A stretch of DNA of 64,000 bases, taken from NCBI GenBank assembly GCA_027600665.1, contig JADGJL010000020.1, positions 1-64,000 on the forward strand, in the 5' to 3' direction. The stretch's first letter is position 1; each line of letters begins with the position of its first letter. The notes beneath the pieces were generated by a model. That model worked only from the letters and a program-made list of their open reading frames with translations. It did not search any database and was not told the origin of the DNA. Below, one piece after another: positions 23,819 to 35,184 of this stretch. The stretch is from Irineochytrium annulatum (Eukaryota > Chytridiomycota > Chytridiomycetes > Chytridiales > Chytridiaceae). A program made the position numbers and the translations under genes.

Positions 23819-25227
23819 TTAACCCGACGGCGACGCCGCCACGACGACGGGCTTCCCGCTAAAGACGGTCTCCAAGATCTCCTGCGCCGACATGTTAGGG
23901 TTGGTCTCCGACGCGGAGATAAGGGCCGTGAGCTGGTCGTCGGTGGCGGGGCACTTGATCTGGATGTTCCCGCCCATCGTGGGCTTGTACCCAAATTTCT
24001 CCAGGAAGTGGATAGTCGTGATGGATTGATAGCCGATTTGGAGGGGCGCCTTGGCGTAGCGCGCGCCCTGCATAAGCCCGCAGGTGTTCATGAGCTCAAG
24101 GAAGACGGGGTCCTTCAGGAGTCCGAGGCACGCGTCGGGGGAGTAGGAGAGCGTGAAGGCCATTGTAAAAGTGATGTTGGTCTTAGCGGGGAAAACGAGC
24201 GGGGCGCCAGTGTAGGATCCATTGCCAATCCTGGGGGTGGCGTTCGGGACGCAATTGCCGGGGGATTTGAAAGGGCCGACGTAAGGCGTGATCGCGGACG
24301 GTGCCGTCCCGATAGCTTGGATAATCGTGTTGTTCACATTCAACACGGCCTTCAGATTTATAATCAGCTTCATTGTAATCACAATTGTGAGAATGAATAA
24401 ACGAATTACGTTCAGGTCAATGCTGGCCACTTTCAAGTCGTAGAGGTTGTCGTTTTTGCAGCTGACATTCATAGTCAGGAAAAGCTGCATCTGCATGTTG
24501 TTCAGGTTGCCCGGGGTAGGGAAAGTGAACTTGTAGGCCGAGTCGTTCACGGCGGACGCGGTGATGCTCATGACGCTGATAGATGGTAGTCTAGATTTCG
24601 TAAATTTTTAGACACGTCTACTTCACCACACACTTCCTAAAGAACATACCTCGGCCAATAGAAGTAACCAAAAACGCCGAGGACGATAGCGACAAGAACG
24701 CTGACGACTGCCGTGATAATCTTGCATGTGTTCGAAAACTTCTTCTTCTTAATGTGCCTCGAGTCAAGGTCCTGCCAGTTGTGGTCGTCCTCGAAATTAG
24801 GACGATCCCCCTGGGAATTCGAGATCAGGTCCGTTTTCGAGTCGTGGTTTGGCCGTGCGTTAGGATCCTTTACATCCGCCCGTAGGTTCGGGACGGCCGT
24901 CTTATGGTCGTAATTGGGGAGCGCCGCAGGCTGCTCGTTGTAGTAGCCACCCTGGTTGTTGTAGCCCGCCTGCGAGCCGTAACCTCCCGCCTGCGAATCG
25001 TAGCCTCCCTGGTCATAACCATAATTGTCGTAGCCTCGGTTGTAGGTGTCTCCGTTGCCGTACGCCTGCTGCTGCTGCTGCTGCTGCTGCTGGTTGCCGT
25101 AGCCATCCTGGTAGTAGTGGCCCTGGCTATCGCTGTATCCGGTGTGGTGGTCATAGGACCGATCGTAGCCCTGCTGCTGCTGATTGTAGGACCGGTCGTA
25201 GCCCCGATGATCGTATCGGTCACCCAT
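23819..25227 (-). CDS. Single-pass membrane protein with Gln/Tyr/Gly-rich tail and LEA-like outer domain
   Basis: Exons 24650-25227 and 23819-24575 give 444 residues. The first 140 residues are rich in Q, Y, G, D and N and include nine consecutive glutamines from a CAG/CTG run. A basic patch (HIKKKKFSN) precedes one transmembrane helix ending YFYWPR, so the low-complexity part should face the cytoplasm. The rest is an extracytoplasmic domain with several N-x-S/T sites and the general form of LEA-2/NDR1-like domains seen in fungal proteins with a similar TM-WPR junction. A 42-nt segment (24368-24409) has GT-AG ends and no stop; removing it gives 430 residues and deletes a hydrophobic stretch that fits poorly in this domain. 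An upstream in-frame codon at 25419 is not ATG. Confidence 0.75.
24368..24409 (-). other. Probable 42-nt in-frame intron or retained exitron
   Basis: It begins GTAATT and ends ACAATGAAG on the coding strand, has a length divisible by three and contains no stop. It encodes a hydrophobic peptide (VIRLFILTIVITMK) inside a soluble domain. Splicing would join DLN to LIINLKAVLN. Its length matches the other introns here. Confidence 0.55.
25063..25092. repeat. CTG/CAG trinucleotide run
   Basis: About nine uninterrupted CTG triplets on the plus strand, read as polyglutamine by the minus-strand gene. Confidence 0.8.
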
Positions 25228-25581
25228 GATGGATCGACGGATGGACGGATGGCGCAGGTGCGGGATGGAGGACGGTGGAGAGACGACGGCGGTGACGGCG
25301 TCGCAAAACTCTATGCGGCTGGTCAAGTGTGGTGTGTCACGAACTACTGCAAAATGCGGTTCAAATTCGACTTTGCAGACGCCGACCCGACTGGCGGGTC
25401 CGTTACCGCCAACATGCACGAACGCTGGGGCGTTCTACGTGGCAACTGAATATTATAATGCGCGGATGCAACAGAGTCTGTGAGTGCGGGCCAACTATTA
25501 AGTAAAGCGACGAAGGTAAATAACCACTTCAATATCTTGTCCTCTCATCTCACGGCTACTTTTTCTCTCAGCCGCACTCCC

Positions 25582-28500
25582 TCATTCGCTCATCAAAGTC
25601 GTGGGCACCTCCGCCCCTCTCTTTGCCCACCCAGAATCATGTTCGGGATCCCGCACACGAACCATCTTTTTTGCAACATATTTAATTGCTAAAAAATCCG
25701 GGCCAAACATACCTCTGACGTCGGCCAGTAATGAAGCGTGTTCTTTATGCTCAGCACACACGGGACGAGGTCGAAGCTGATCGTCTTGACTCTCACGTAT
25801 TCATTATCCGGCAAGTTTTTGACGGCTTGAAGGAAGTCATCCAGCGTTGGGGTGGGCACGCCGTTGATGTGGGTCACCCACGTGGTCGGCACGAGCCCAT
25901 ACATGTAGGAGGGGCTGCCCTTTGTCCTTGCGGACACGTAGACGCGGCTAGGGAGGGTCTTCGATTGTTGAAGGACGGCCCGATGGGGCTCCTGCATCTG
26001 CAAATTGCCGAATGTTTACGTAAGCTGAGCGATATAAACGAAATTACAGGTTTCATACCACCGCGCCAGCCCAAATAACAATTCTGCTGGTCCCTTCGCC
26101 ATCCATCGCCTCCGTCGGGACGACCAGATCCATTTCCTGCTTCTGCCTCAACACTTTGATCTTTACACTTTCCCCCCACTCCTCCGAAACGTCCATCTCA
26201 TGGATCCTCGTGACGACCTTGTCCCCGACGGAGAGAATCAAGTCGAGCTCCTTAAGAACGTTCGAGTTCTCCCCGCCGGCCTCAATCCGCCTCACCATGA
26301 AGAGTTGCCTCCGGTGTGGGTTCGCCGCCTCAACCTTTCTCACCCAGGGGTCCGTGAGGCCCATGTGCCTCGCCTGCGATATTTGGACGGGCATCAGCTC
26401 GACCGTGAAGCCACGGAGATTCGGCGTCTCGCCGCGCCTCAACTTCGCGAGGACATTTCGGAAGACGCGCGATGAGACGCCAAGGTAGTACTCGTTGTCA
26501 TGGCCGGAGGAGGTCCGCTCGCCGAGGAATGACAGCCACAAACCCTTGACCTGTCCGCTCGAGTCGGCGAGGACACCGGAGGAGCACTGCTGCGCGAGAG
26601 GAGTATCTAGGGTGATGGCATCTAAATGAATTTTGTTGAGTTAAAAACAACCAAGCTGCACATTATATAGTCGAGTAGCTCACCGAAATTAATAGCACGG
26701 AATCGAGGAGTAGCAGATTGGGGAATCGTAACGGAGGTGATATCGGTTACTGTGCTCTCAATGCAAACGGGTCGTTGGTTGTGATTTAACGCAACAAGGG
26801 TGACACGATGACCTATGTAACGGCATCAGAACGATAACTGCTACCGGTGCAGACCTTGCACAAGCTCCGTCTCGCTAATAACCGGGGTCCGCACAGGCGT
26901 CTCCCCTACCAAAGTCGGATCGTATTTGATAAATGCAACGTTATGCGTCGGGTGCAGGAACACGACTTTCCCCGGAATTATGATCGAGTCAGCAAACGTA
27001 AGGGAGACGTCACCCATATTGAACGGGACGATGTTCCTGCCGACCACTACGAGGCCCATCTGGGCGTCCAAAACGAGGCCGGCCCCCTGCTTCCGCGACT
27101 TCGGGTACCCGTCCAGCCGGCAGGGCATGAAGTAGCTAACCTTCACGACCGACTGGAAAAGAACCTTCGCGGGCCCCAAACTCTCATCCAGCTGGGCAAA
27201 TGTCGCGTTGGAGGGAAGGATCGGTCTCGGTGGTAACGGAGGACCGAGGTCCGTGAAATCCCAAAGACCGGTCTTGTCTACAACACATGTTACCATAAGA
27301 AATATGCGACGAATGAAACAACTGGCTGACCATTCCGTACAGCAAGCCTAAACGACGTCCAATGTCTTTCCACGCTAACAATCGCAACGTTTGTGGTGTG
27401 GACGTCGGCGATGCTATAGTACGTGATCGGGATCCGCTCCCTATCGGGCAGCCTCTTGACAGCCTCGATGAAAGCGTCAAGATTGTCGGTCGGATGATTG
27501 TCAATACTACTGATAATCCAGCCGTGGTCGGAACCGTCAAGCCGAAACATTCCCGACGGCTCGGAAACATACACGCCGGTGACAGGGACGCAGAACTGCC
27601 GGGCAAGCTGGTAGCTAAGGTTGTTCACCTTCGCGCCGCCGACCTGGAGATATCGATCCGGAGTACTTATAATTTTCGTTAAAATTATCTTCTGGAAACC
27701 AGTATTTACATGGAGTGAAGGTCTTGGACCGTCATCTGAAACTCCAAAGGTTCGCCTCCACGCTCGACCTTCAGCGTAACTTGGCGTCCAACGCTGTTCG
27801 GTGTCACTTTGCATAAATGTAACAGAATGACACCGCACCTGTCATCCCATGTCTCCTCCATCGGCACGAACTTCGTCACCACAACGCCGTTAATCGAGAT
27901 TAGGACATCACCCTCCTCTAAGAACTCCGACGCAGGCCCTTGCGGGACTACCGTCTCGCATACAAGCATCCCTATCTCGTCCGGAATCGTCGCCCGGATA
28001 ATGGCCTCCGTCGACTCCTTCAGGCCCAGCCTCCGCACCTCGTCAAACGGCCGGTAAAAGAACTGCGTTTGGATAGTTCCGCGAGGCACTTCGATCCCCA
28101 TCTGAATGTAGCCCAAAGCGCGCTTGACGCGGTCGAGAGGGAAGAAGAAGTCCGTGGCCGCCTATTCATAGCCACCGTTAAACCCAATAAGATCGGCGGC
28201 CCACCTTGACATGACCTCCCGCCTGCAAAGCCACAGCGTTTCCATTAATATCTAACACAGGAGAGCCAGACGACCCCCCGCTCGTGCTCGACGCGGCTTG
28301 AATATAGAACGTGTTGAAGTCGTTGAACGTCAGCTCCCCATAATCCGGCGCGTTCCTATCCAGCCTCGATATCGACCCAGCCAAGATCGACAGCTTCTCC
28401 CCTGCGTCGTTCCCCACCACGCGGATCTCCAGCCCAACTTTTGCCAAATGTGGCGCTAGCGGGATGTCCGACACGGTCATAAAGCGAATCTTCTTCGGGT

Positions 28501-29081
28501 CAAACTTCAGAATGCCAAAGTCGTGGACCGGGTCGCGGTACACGGGAAAGACGTCGACCTCCTCGTGGTCGTGAAAAATGGCCTCGCCGACAAAGGGGCC
28601 GGCACAGGCGACGTGACGGTTGGTCAGAATCAGCCCACGTTCGGCATCAACGACAAATCCAGTGGCCTCCGATGTTTCGGCGCCCTCCGTGTCAAACGAA
28701 GACACTTGGGAGAAGCGAATAGAGACGATGGCCTGCCCCGGTAAACGATCAAAAACTTTGTTGCTGAAGCCCCAGCCGTGGTACCTGAATGGCCTTCGAA
28801 ATCGTGTGCTGCCACGCGGTGAGGTGGGAAGGTGATTCCGCGCTAATGATCCCGTCCATGGCCGAAGAAGATGGGGGGAGAAGGACATCTGAACCACGGC
28901 CGAAGTTAGGACAATAGTACGGACGATTAAAAGGCATCAAAAAAAGGGGGCGGGGAGGACTACCGTCTGCCTCCTTCCCATTCTCGGAGGAGATGCGCTT
29001 ACGCTTCTTTAAATCGACCGCGGACTCTGACAGAATGCCGTGCGCGCGGAGACCGCCGCTCTGATCATCGTCGACGTCCAT
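25582..29081 (-). CDS. NMA111: Nma111-type nuclear HtrA-like serine protease
   Basis: Ten exons read right to left: 28964-29081, 28785-28888, 28205-28732, 27710-28161, 27331-27665, 26855-27277, 26684-26812, 26059-26621, 25713-25997, 25582-25665; 1,006 residues, matching the roughly 1,000-residue fungal family. A basic KKRKR motif near the N-terminus fits nuclear import. The first trypsin-like domain has the full triad: histidine in LTNRHVAC, aspartate in [12 protein letters not shown] and serine in [14 protein letters not shown]-like domains follow ([34 protein letters not shown]). A second, degenerate protease domain (about 26.2-27.2 kb) has QQCSSG at the serine position, and a final PDZ-like segment ends the protein. 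The family cleaves the IAP-like protein Bir1 in yeast. Confidence 0.93.
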
Positions 29082-29248
29082 TGTTTATCACGAACGGCTT
29101 CCGCGGTTTACAAACGGCAAGGACGTACTCGGCGCGAGCACCTGAAGCCGATGTCGATTGGAGAGGTGATTCAAAAACGCCCGAGATCTCTTTCATGAAA
29201 AGACGGTGCCCATGAATTGCTTGAACGGCTCTCTGGCACTGGATCAGG

Positions 29249-30450
29249 ATGCCGTCTCAGTTGATGCCGATCCTGTCCCAATTCCCGAGCTGTCCGTTCC
29301 ACGTTCCCCGCGATGCACCGCACTCGGTGCCAACCCACTTCAAGGCGAGCAAGATTTCTAAGACGCCACCGAGCGAGCCGCAAGAGCCGTACCAGCAGCA
29401 GCAGACGTACCTGCAACCGCAGCAACCGTTTCAACAGCAACAGCCGCAGCAATCGCATCAGCAACAGCAGCAGCAGCCGTATTTGAGTCAGCCACGATCG
29501 GCCGAGAGGACGTCGCCGCCTGATCAGCGGCTCAACGATCTCCCCGTCCTTGGCGAGAACTGGTCCATGATGGAGTCCCTAGCTCGCGGCCAGCAGGGGA
29601 GCCAATGGAGTACGGCTCAGCAGCATGAATCAATGCTGGCCTCGTTGCCCCGGCAACAGTACACGCCGACGTCCGAAATGCCGCCGCCGGTACAGTCGCG
29701 GCAGTACACGCCGACGAGCGAGGTGCCGCCGCCGGTGCAGGCTCGGGCTCAACCGCAGATTCAGAATGCTAGGGACACGTCATTTACGGACGACATGATT
29801 CACAACGGGTTCTCTTCTCGGTAATTGTAGCAACTTGTTGCCCTCTTCGCCCGAGTAATAGCTGTTTTCCTTACAGGGTGCCTTCCGTTCTCGCCCGGCT
29901 CCGCCAATCGCTGATGGCTTGCGATGGCCTCTCCATGCACGGCCTCTTCGGCCCCGAAATGGAGGCCGACCAACAAGAGGTCGACCGGCTTATGGAGATC
30001 ATGGACACCGTCCGGCCCGTGCAGTCCAGCGACCCCGGTGCGGTGGCGACGTGCATTTTGCAGTTCTTCCGGAGAATCCCACGGAAGCTACTTGGAGACG
30101 TGCCGACGGAGGTCGTGAGAAACCTGTCGGACGAGCGCGCGGCCTGGAACGCGTGCGAGCAGTACGTTTCGGCGGAGAGGTTTGAGCTGCTGACGTGGGT
30201 GCTGGACTTAATGGTGGATGTGGTCTTTGACGAGGGTTCCAATGGCATGAACGCGAGAAGAATATGTAGGAATCTTTGCTTTTCGACGTTCTGTTCCTTT
30301 ACGCCATTCTTTGGTTGGTTCGTATTAACTTGCTCTCGAATGTAAGGCACGGCTTGGGCACCTGAACTGCACCCCGATGGCCACCAATCTCCAGCGTTTG
30401 TTGGGATGCTGTTTGCGAAGCGAATGAACGATGTAGACAATGACGACTAA
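29249..30450 (+). CDS. Gln-rich protein with RhoGAP-like domain lacking the arginine finger
   Basis: Three exons: 29249-29820, 29877-30265, 30347-30450; 354 residues. The first half is rich in Q, P and S, with several polyglutamine tracts and two tandem 15-residue units (QYTPTSE-PPPVQ-R). The second half follows the RhoGAP pattern: VPSVLARLRQSL, GLSMHGLFGPE, then an AVATCILQFFRRIPRKLL segment (the usual LLK-FLRELPEPLL position), LLTWVLDLMVDVV, and NGMNARRICTAWAPELH at the usual NLA-VFAPNL position. In active RhoGAPs the loop reads GIFR-SG; here the arginine is glycine (GLFG). The domain may bind a Rho GTPase without stimulating it. The start is uncertain; an upstream ATG at 29213 lies in another frame and could be an extra exon. 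Confidence 0.65.
29660..29749 (+). repeat. Two tandem 45-nt coding repeats
   Basis: Two adjacent units encode QYTPTSEMPPPVQSR and QYTPTSEVPPPVQAR within the glutamine-rich region. Differences are mostly silent or conservative. Confidence 0.75.
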
Positions 30451-30713
30451 ATTGAAGATCAGAGGAGATAGAAACATAGATTGCTCTGTTGAAATGATGA
30501 AGTTGTTTGAAGGTATATAATAATAACGCTGTTGCCATTGGTAGATGGCGGCCTTGGTGCCACGCCATTTCGGCAACAGGTGGCGTTGGTCGCACGAAGT
30601 TTCGGTTTCCTTATTTCTCTCCTATTCGCATTTGCTGTCTACTTCCTGTCCCCACTACTTCAAGGAGTTCTCCCTGTTCGCATTTCCAGCCTTCCTGCCA
30701 AACCCCATCAGCC

Positions 30714-31533
30714 ATGACCACTCTGTCCCTCGGTGCTCGCTCCCTCGCCGTTCTCACCGTCCTCGCTTCGTCCGTCCTGGCCGCTGACATTACGATCACG
30801 AACGTCGGACTCAAATTCGCTATCGATGGAGCGGTCAGTTCTTTGTGAGGCGGTCAGGGCCGCATCCTTTCTTAACATTTGGCTGATTGTCCTTTGCAGG
30901 AAATGCCCAACCCCTTGACTGTGAACGTCGGGGATGTCATCACTTGGAACATCGGCCCGCACGATGTTGTCGAGGTTTGTTTGCTTGATCGGCAACATGC
31001 TGCGTTTATCTAAACCACCTTTGTTATGAAATTAGGGTACTGTCGACGGCAATGCCTGCACGCCCGCCTCGAACGGTGTCTTCCAAACCTCAATGTTCTC
31101 CGCCACGTCGGGCACCTCCGCCAACTCGTTCTCCTACACCGTCCCGGCTTCGGACGCAGGGCTGACGCGTAGCTTTTATTGCGACTTGAACAACCACTGT
31201 CTCCAGGGCATGGTTGGCGCGATCGCTGTCGCCGCCGCCGGCGGTGATCCGGGTGCTGGCGCGGCCACCTCGGCGGCGGACGGCGCCATGGGCTCGACGA
31301 TGCCTGCCATGCTCCCTTCGAGTACCGCCTCCCTGTCCATGTCGATGCCGTCGGCGACTACGCCGCCCAAGACCACCTCCGCGGTGAAGAGCTCGATGCC
31401 CGTCGTGTCCTCCACTGTAACGTCCTGGTCCTCGATGGTGCCCGTAACGACCTCGAAGTCCGGCGCCGACCGCACTAGCGCCGGTGTTACCGTCGCACTC
31501 GCCGCCCTCGGCGCCGCCCTCCTTCTCGCTTAA
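30714..31533 (+). CDS. Secreted, GPI-type cupredoxin (plastocyanin-like) protein
   Basis: Three exons: 30714-30833, 30900-30974, 31036-31533; 230 residues. A signal peptide (LAVLTVLASSVLAA) precedes a small cupredoxin domain with NPLTVNVGDVITW. Candidate type-1 copper ligands are the histidine in GPHDVVE and the cysteine, histidine and methionine in FYCDLNNHCLQGM. A long serine/threonine-rich region follows, suitable for O-glycosylation, and the C-terminus is a hydrophobic alanine/leucine tail typical of a GPI-anchor signal. Such proteins are common at fungal cell surfaces; their redox or adhesive roles are mostly unknown. Confidence 0.85.
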
Positions 31534-31722
31534 GCACCCACGCCCGGGGTTAAATTACAGTATGCATATCATTAGCTCTATCTTGTTTTATTTACGGTTT
31601 GACTATGTTTGCATTTCTACAATTTGTTGACTGCCATTTCCTCTGTTTATGTATTTCCGCTCCGCAGTCCGCCCTATCATTTCAACATGCCTAAACAAAA
31701 TGGACGATAATAAAAATTGTAT

Positions 31723-32853
31723 CTATCCGCGTAGCTGTGATTCGAGCTCCATTATCCGCGACTCAAGTGCGACGTTGATCCGCCGAAGGGTTGTGCACTT
31801 AGCTTCCACCGCCGCAATTTTCACGTTGCTGGATTCCCGCAGCTTGTCGTATGCTTTCGCCTATTAGATGAAGGAGACGGTTACCCGATGGCAGGCTCAA
31901 CGGGCCGCGACCGCCTTACCTGCGCTTCGATCTTCGCCGCATTCTCGACCGTTCGCCTTTCCATCTCCTCCGATTGTGCATGCAGCTCGTTACAAAGCCA
32001 CACCTTCTCTCTTTGCGATGACAGTTAACGGCTAATTAAAGACGACGTCCATTAAAAGCTTACTTAAGCATGCCATTCGCAAGATGCAGCTCTTGGATGG
32101 CCGCCTCGAGAGAGATTTGCATCTCGAAAGATCGCTGCGCCATCTCGGCCGTAATGTCGCTCCCCTTGCTCTCTCTACCAACACGAAACGTGGAAGTCAG
32201 CCAACGCTCAATCCAACGCGCAAAAAAAAATCGAAGATGAATGGCTTTAAGAAGAAACGGAACTGAGGATGCACCGGTTCATTAGCCGTGTCGACAGGTT
32301 CTCAATAATCCGCTCGCATTCTGCCAGCCGCTGGAGGTCCGGCCGGATCAGGTTCAGCTCTATCTCCAGATGGCTTAACCTGCAAGGGTCATAATGTCAG
32401 CCGGCGAACGATCGTTGCTTGAAGCCAACATCATATCAACCATCGCGCCGACAAGCGTAGCCGTGATCGCGCCATGATCCCCTCCAACCATATCCTCACC
32501 TCGCATTGCAAAGCCCCAGCTCCCTTTCCAAGCTCACGATCCTGACGCCCCTCAGCTCCACCTCCTCCTCGCACCTCCCCAGCTCCTCCTTGGCCTCCTT
32601 CGCCGCCTCCCTCGCGGCACGGACCTTCTTGTTGAGCTCCTCCTCGTACTTCCTGAACCGCTCGCGTGTGGCCGCGGACTCGGCGCGGAGCCGGTCGCCG
32701 GCGGAAGTGAGGACGCCGATCTCCTGCTGCTGCTGACGGAGTCTTCGGTAGATCTCCTCGATGTCGTCTTCGTCGGCTGTCGGGCTGGGGACCTGCTGCT
32801 GTTGCTGTGAAGGTGGGGTGAGATCGTGAGGTGGAGTGAATTCTTAATACCAT
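31723..32853 (-). CDS. Coiled-coil protein, function unknown
   Basis: Six exons read right to left: 32851-32853, 32500-32804, 32264-32379, 32064-32172, 31920-32010, 31723-31860; 253 residues. After a short glutamine run and an acidic DEDDIEEIY segment, nearly all of the protein is heptad-rich coiled coil (KYEEELNKKVRAAREAAKE, LSHLEIELNLIRPDLQR, MQISLEAAIQEL). The start codon would be alone in its exon, followed directly by a GTATTA donor; other upstream exons are possible. The acceptor at 32173-32174 was chosen among three overlapping AGs to keep the frame. A ciliary or centrosomal role is conceivable but not supported by any specific motif. Confidence 0.65.
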
Positions 32854-33131
32854 CTCTACGGTTTTCAAACCTTGCAGTGAAAGGACTTAATGGATGTTTT
32901 CACAGTGGCAAGAAGTTGACTAAGATTTGGCTACAGAGTCGAATCGCAGAACGATTTCTGCCGCTCAAGGTAAGTGATTACTCGACTAACTTGCATTATA
33001 TTCAATAGATTTCACAAAAAAGATATATAAAGATAGACCAAAGAAAAAGCGACGGCAATTTCGTCCTCTAAATAAAAAAATCTCCTTCCACCGACAAATC
33101 CCTTCAAATGCCAAAACCCCATACCTTACCA

Positions 33132-34947
33132 TTACTTATCGCTCGCGCCACTCGCCGCGTTGCGCCACAACGACCCCGTATCACTCGACGTATCGGACCG
33201 TTCCGACTCCTCCTCAATTACATCCAAATGCTGCGACACCGTAATGGTAGGCGCAACCTCCCGTCGCCCTGCATCGCCAGCCCCAGCCGCCACCGCCGTC
33301 GGTGGGGCCTGTAAGGCTCTCGAGGGAGGCGGCTGCTTAAGCGGGATCATCGGCGGCGGCTGCGGCATCGAGCCGGTCGCAAGCAGCCGTCCCGGACCTA
33401 AGGGCGACGGGCCAATCTGCCGGACAAGCCTGCCGTTCATCCCCGGTCGCCCCATAGGCCCCATACCAACAAGAGGCCGCGGCGGCCCCCCTAGGCCACC
33501 CATCCCAGGTGGCGGGCCGAATGGCGCCGGCGGAATAAGGACTACGGGATGGGGTTGGCCGTTAGGGCCAACGGCTGGCGTGACCGGATTTGCAAACGGA
33601 TCTGGGCCATGCGGATGCATGACAGACCCCGGCGGCGGCGGTGGTCCCGAGATCCCACCGCCGCTCGCCATCGAAACCGCAAACGCGGCGTCAGCTCCTA
33701 AGGGTTCCGGCACAAACGTCGTGCCTGCCTCGTCCTCCTCCTCCAACACATCCTCATCCACCAAGCCCCTCCTGTTCCTCTCCAGCTCATCAATCCTCTT
33801 CCTCGCGAGCTCGCGCGAATGCAAGTCCGCGCCACCGTCGGCGCCCCACGCGCGCTGCGAAAACTCCCGCGAGTCCTTTGCTGCGCGTCGGCGTGTGTAA
33901 TATCCAAGCGAGGCGACGACGACCAGGAGGACGAGCACGGCGCCGACGGAGCCGATGATGGCGAAGGTTGAGGCTGGGACGGCGGGGGATGCGCTTGAGG
34001 AGGAGTTGGAGTCTGACGCAGCGTTGGATGCGACGGGTGTCGTCGGGATTGAATTGATGACGCCCGCAACACTGGAAGTGGCGACGTCGGTGGAGATGGG
34101 CGGTGGCGCGAGCGTCGCATTGTTGGTTGGGTTGTCAACGGCGGCGGTGCACTGGCTCGTTGAGCCGAAGCAAGTCAGGTCAAGTTTAACGAGGTTCGGG
34201 CAGCAAAGGTTCATGTTGTACTCGACGAGGGTCACTATAGAGCAGCCGTCGCAGCTGGGCCAGAGGCCGTTGGAGCCCAGGAAAGTATTGTTCGATATGT
34301 CGAGAAATTGGAGGTTGTTTGGCAGCCTACCGACGTCGCTCAGGATCGCGTTGGACTCGCCGTTCAGGCACTTATCAGTGCAGGACCTGATTGAAGGTGT
34401 AAGTCTGTGCCCAGTCGACCTCTGAACGTTTTAATGGTACTTACAGGTTCTGCAGGTATCTAAACGTTGCGGGACCTCCTCCGCCTTGTAAAAGCTTAGC
34501 GGGCCAGCCCGGCAGGGCAATTGGTGGTCGGGATATAGATCTAGCGGCCGCGGGTCAGCACTTACAATAAAAAACGTGAATGCCATACATTGAGGTAATG
34601 CCGAATACGGGGTCGTCACCGTTGTCGTTTGTGACGTTGCCGCATTGGACGTCGGGGAGAGGGTTGGCGGTGATGTTAGGAGACATGACGTTGAAATTGC
34701 AACCCGTGCAGGTGGTGAAGGTGCCGATGGGCCCATTCCCCACTCCCAAGATCTTGTAGTTCCACCCCAACTCTCCAAGGATTTCCTTCAGGGCACTGCA
34801 GTCTTGCGGGTGGACGTTTTGGGCGGAGACTGGCCAGGCAGCGAGGGAGAGCAAGGCCAGGAGATGAATGCCTCCGCCTCTCGGCCCGGTCCCTGTCCGG
34901 CCACTGGACCCTCTCCGCCTCGGCCCCTTGGCCGATCCGATCAGCAT
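33132..34947 (-). CDS. LRR-type single-pass membrane protein
   Basis: Three exons read right to left: 34589-34947, 34445-34540, 33132-34386; 569 residues. An arginine-rich start and hydrophobic LLALLSLAAWPVSA look like a signal peptide, and the mature protein has the pattern of a plant- or fungal-type leucine-rich N-terminal cap and a few repeats (ITSISISRPPIALPGWP, LPNNLQFLDISNN). Cysteines suggest disulfides. A transmembrane helix (IIGSVGAVLVLLVVVASLGYY) is followed by a basic stop and a proline/glycine/methionine-rich cytoplasmic tail of about 250 residues with DTSSDTGSLW near the end. The frame continues upstream to an ATG at 35154, only 30 bp from the Atg2 start; I prefer 34947 because it places the signal near the N-terminus. 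A sensor or adhesion role is a guess. Confidence 0.7.
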
Positions 34948-35184
34948 GACGCTAGTAGTCGTCCTCGGAGTGACGGCGTCCCTCCGGATGATGGTGTGGG
35001 CTCCCGGAAGGCCGGGATTTGGTCCGCCAATGCTGTCTGCCAAGGTTTTCGTGTGACGGGAGAGCGTGATCAATGTTTCGCATGCGATTAGTCCGATTCT
35101 GTCCGATTCGGTTTTGATGCATTGCCACTGAAAGTCAATTTCCCAATCCTCCATTCGACATCCAGGATCGACAGCGTCGACATC

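Noticed and set aside
23693..24400. Long plus-strand open frame of 235 codons
   Set aside because: It is antisense to the LEA-like gene, arginine/glycine-rich and without any domain; a reading-frame shadow.
24904..25449. Plus-strand open frame rich in V, L and A
   Set aside because: It is the complement of the Q/Y/G-rich tail and CTG run; the hydrophobicity comes from the repeat composition.
27810..27845. Possible 32-nt intron in Nma111
   Set aside because: Removing it breaks the frame, while reading through keeps the conserved region open; left unspliced.
32826..33008. Plus-strand open frame ending at a good GTAAGT donor
   Set aside because: It is short, overlaps the 5' part of the coiled-coil gene on the other strand, and no downstream exon or domain could be found.
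33160..33900. Plus-strand open frame of 246 codons, P/G-rich
   Set aside because: It is antisense to the cytoplasmic tail of the LRR-type membrane protein and has no independent support.
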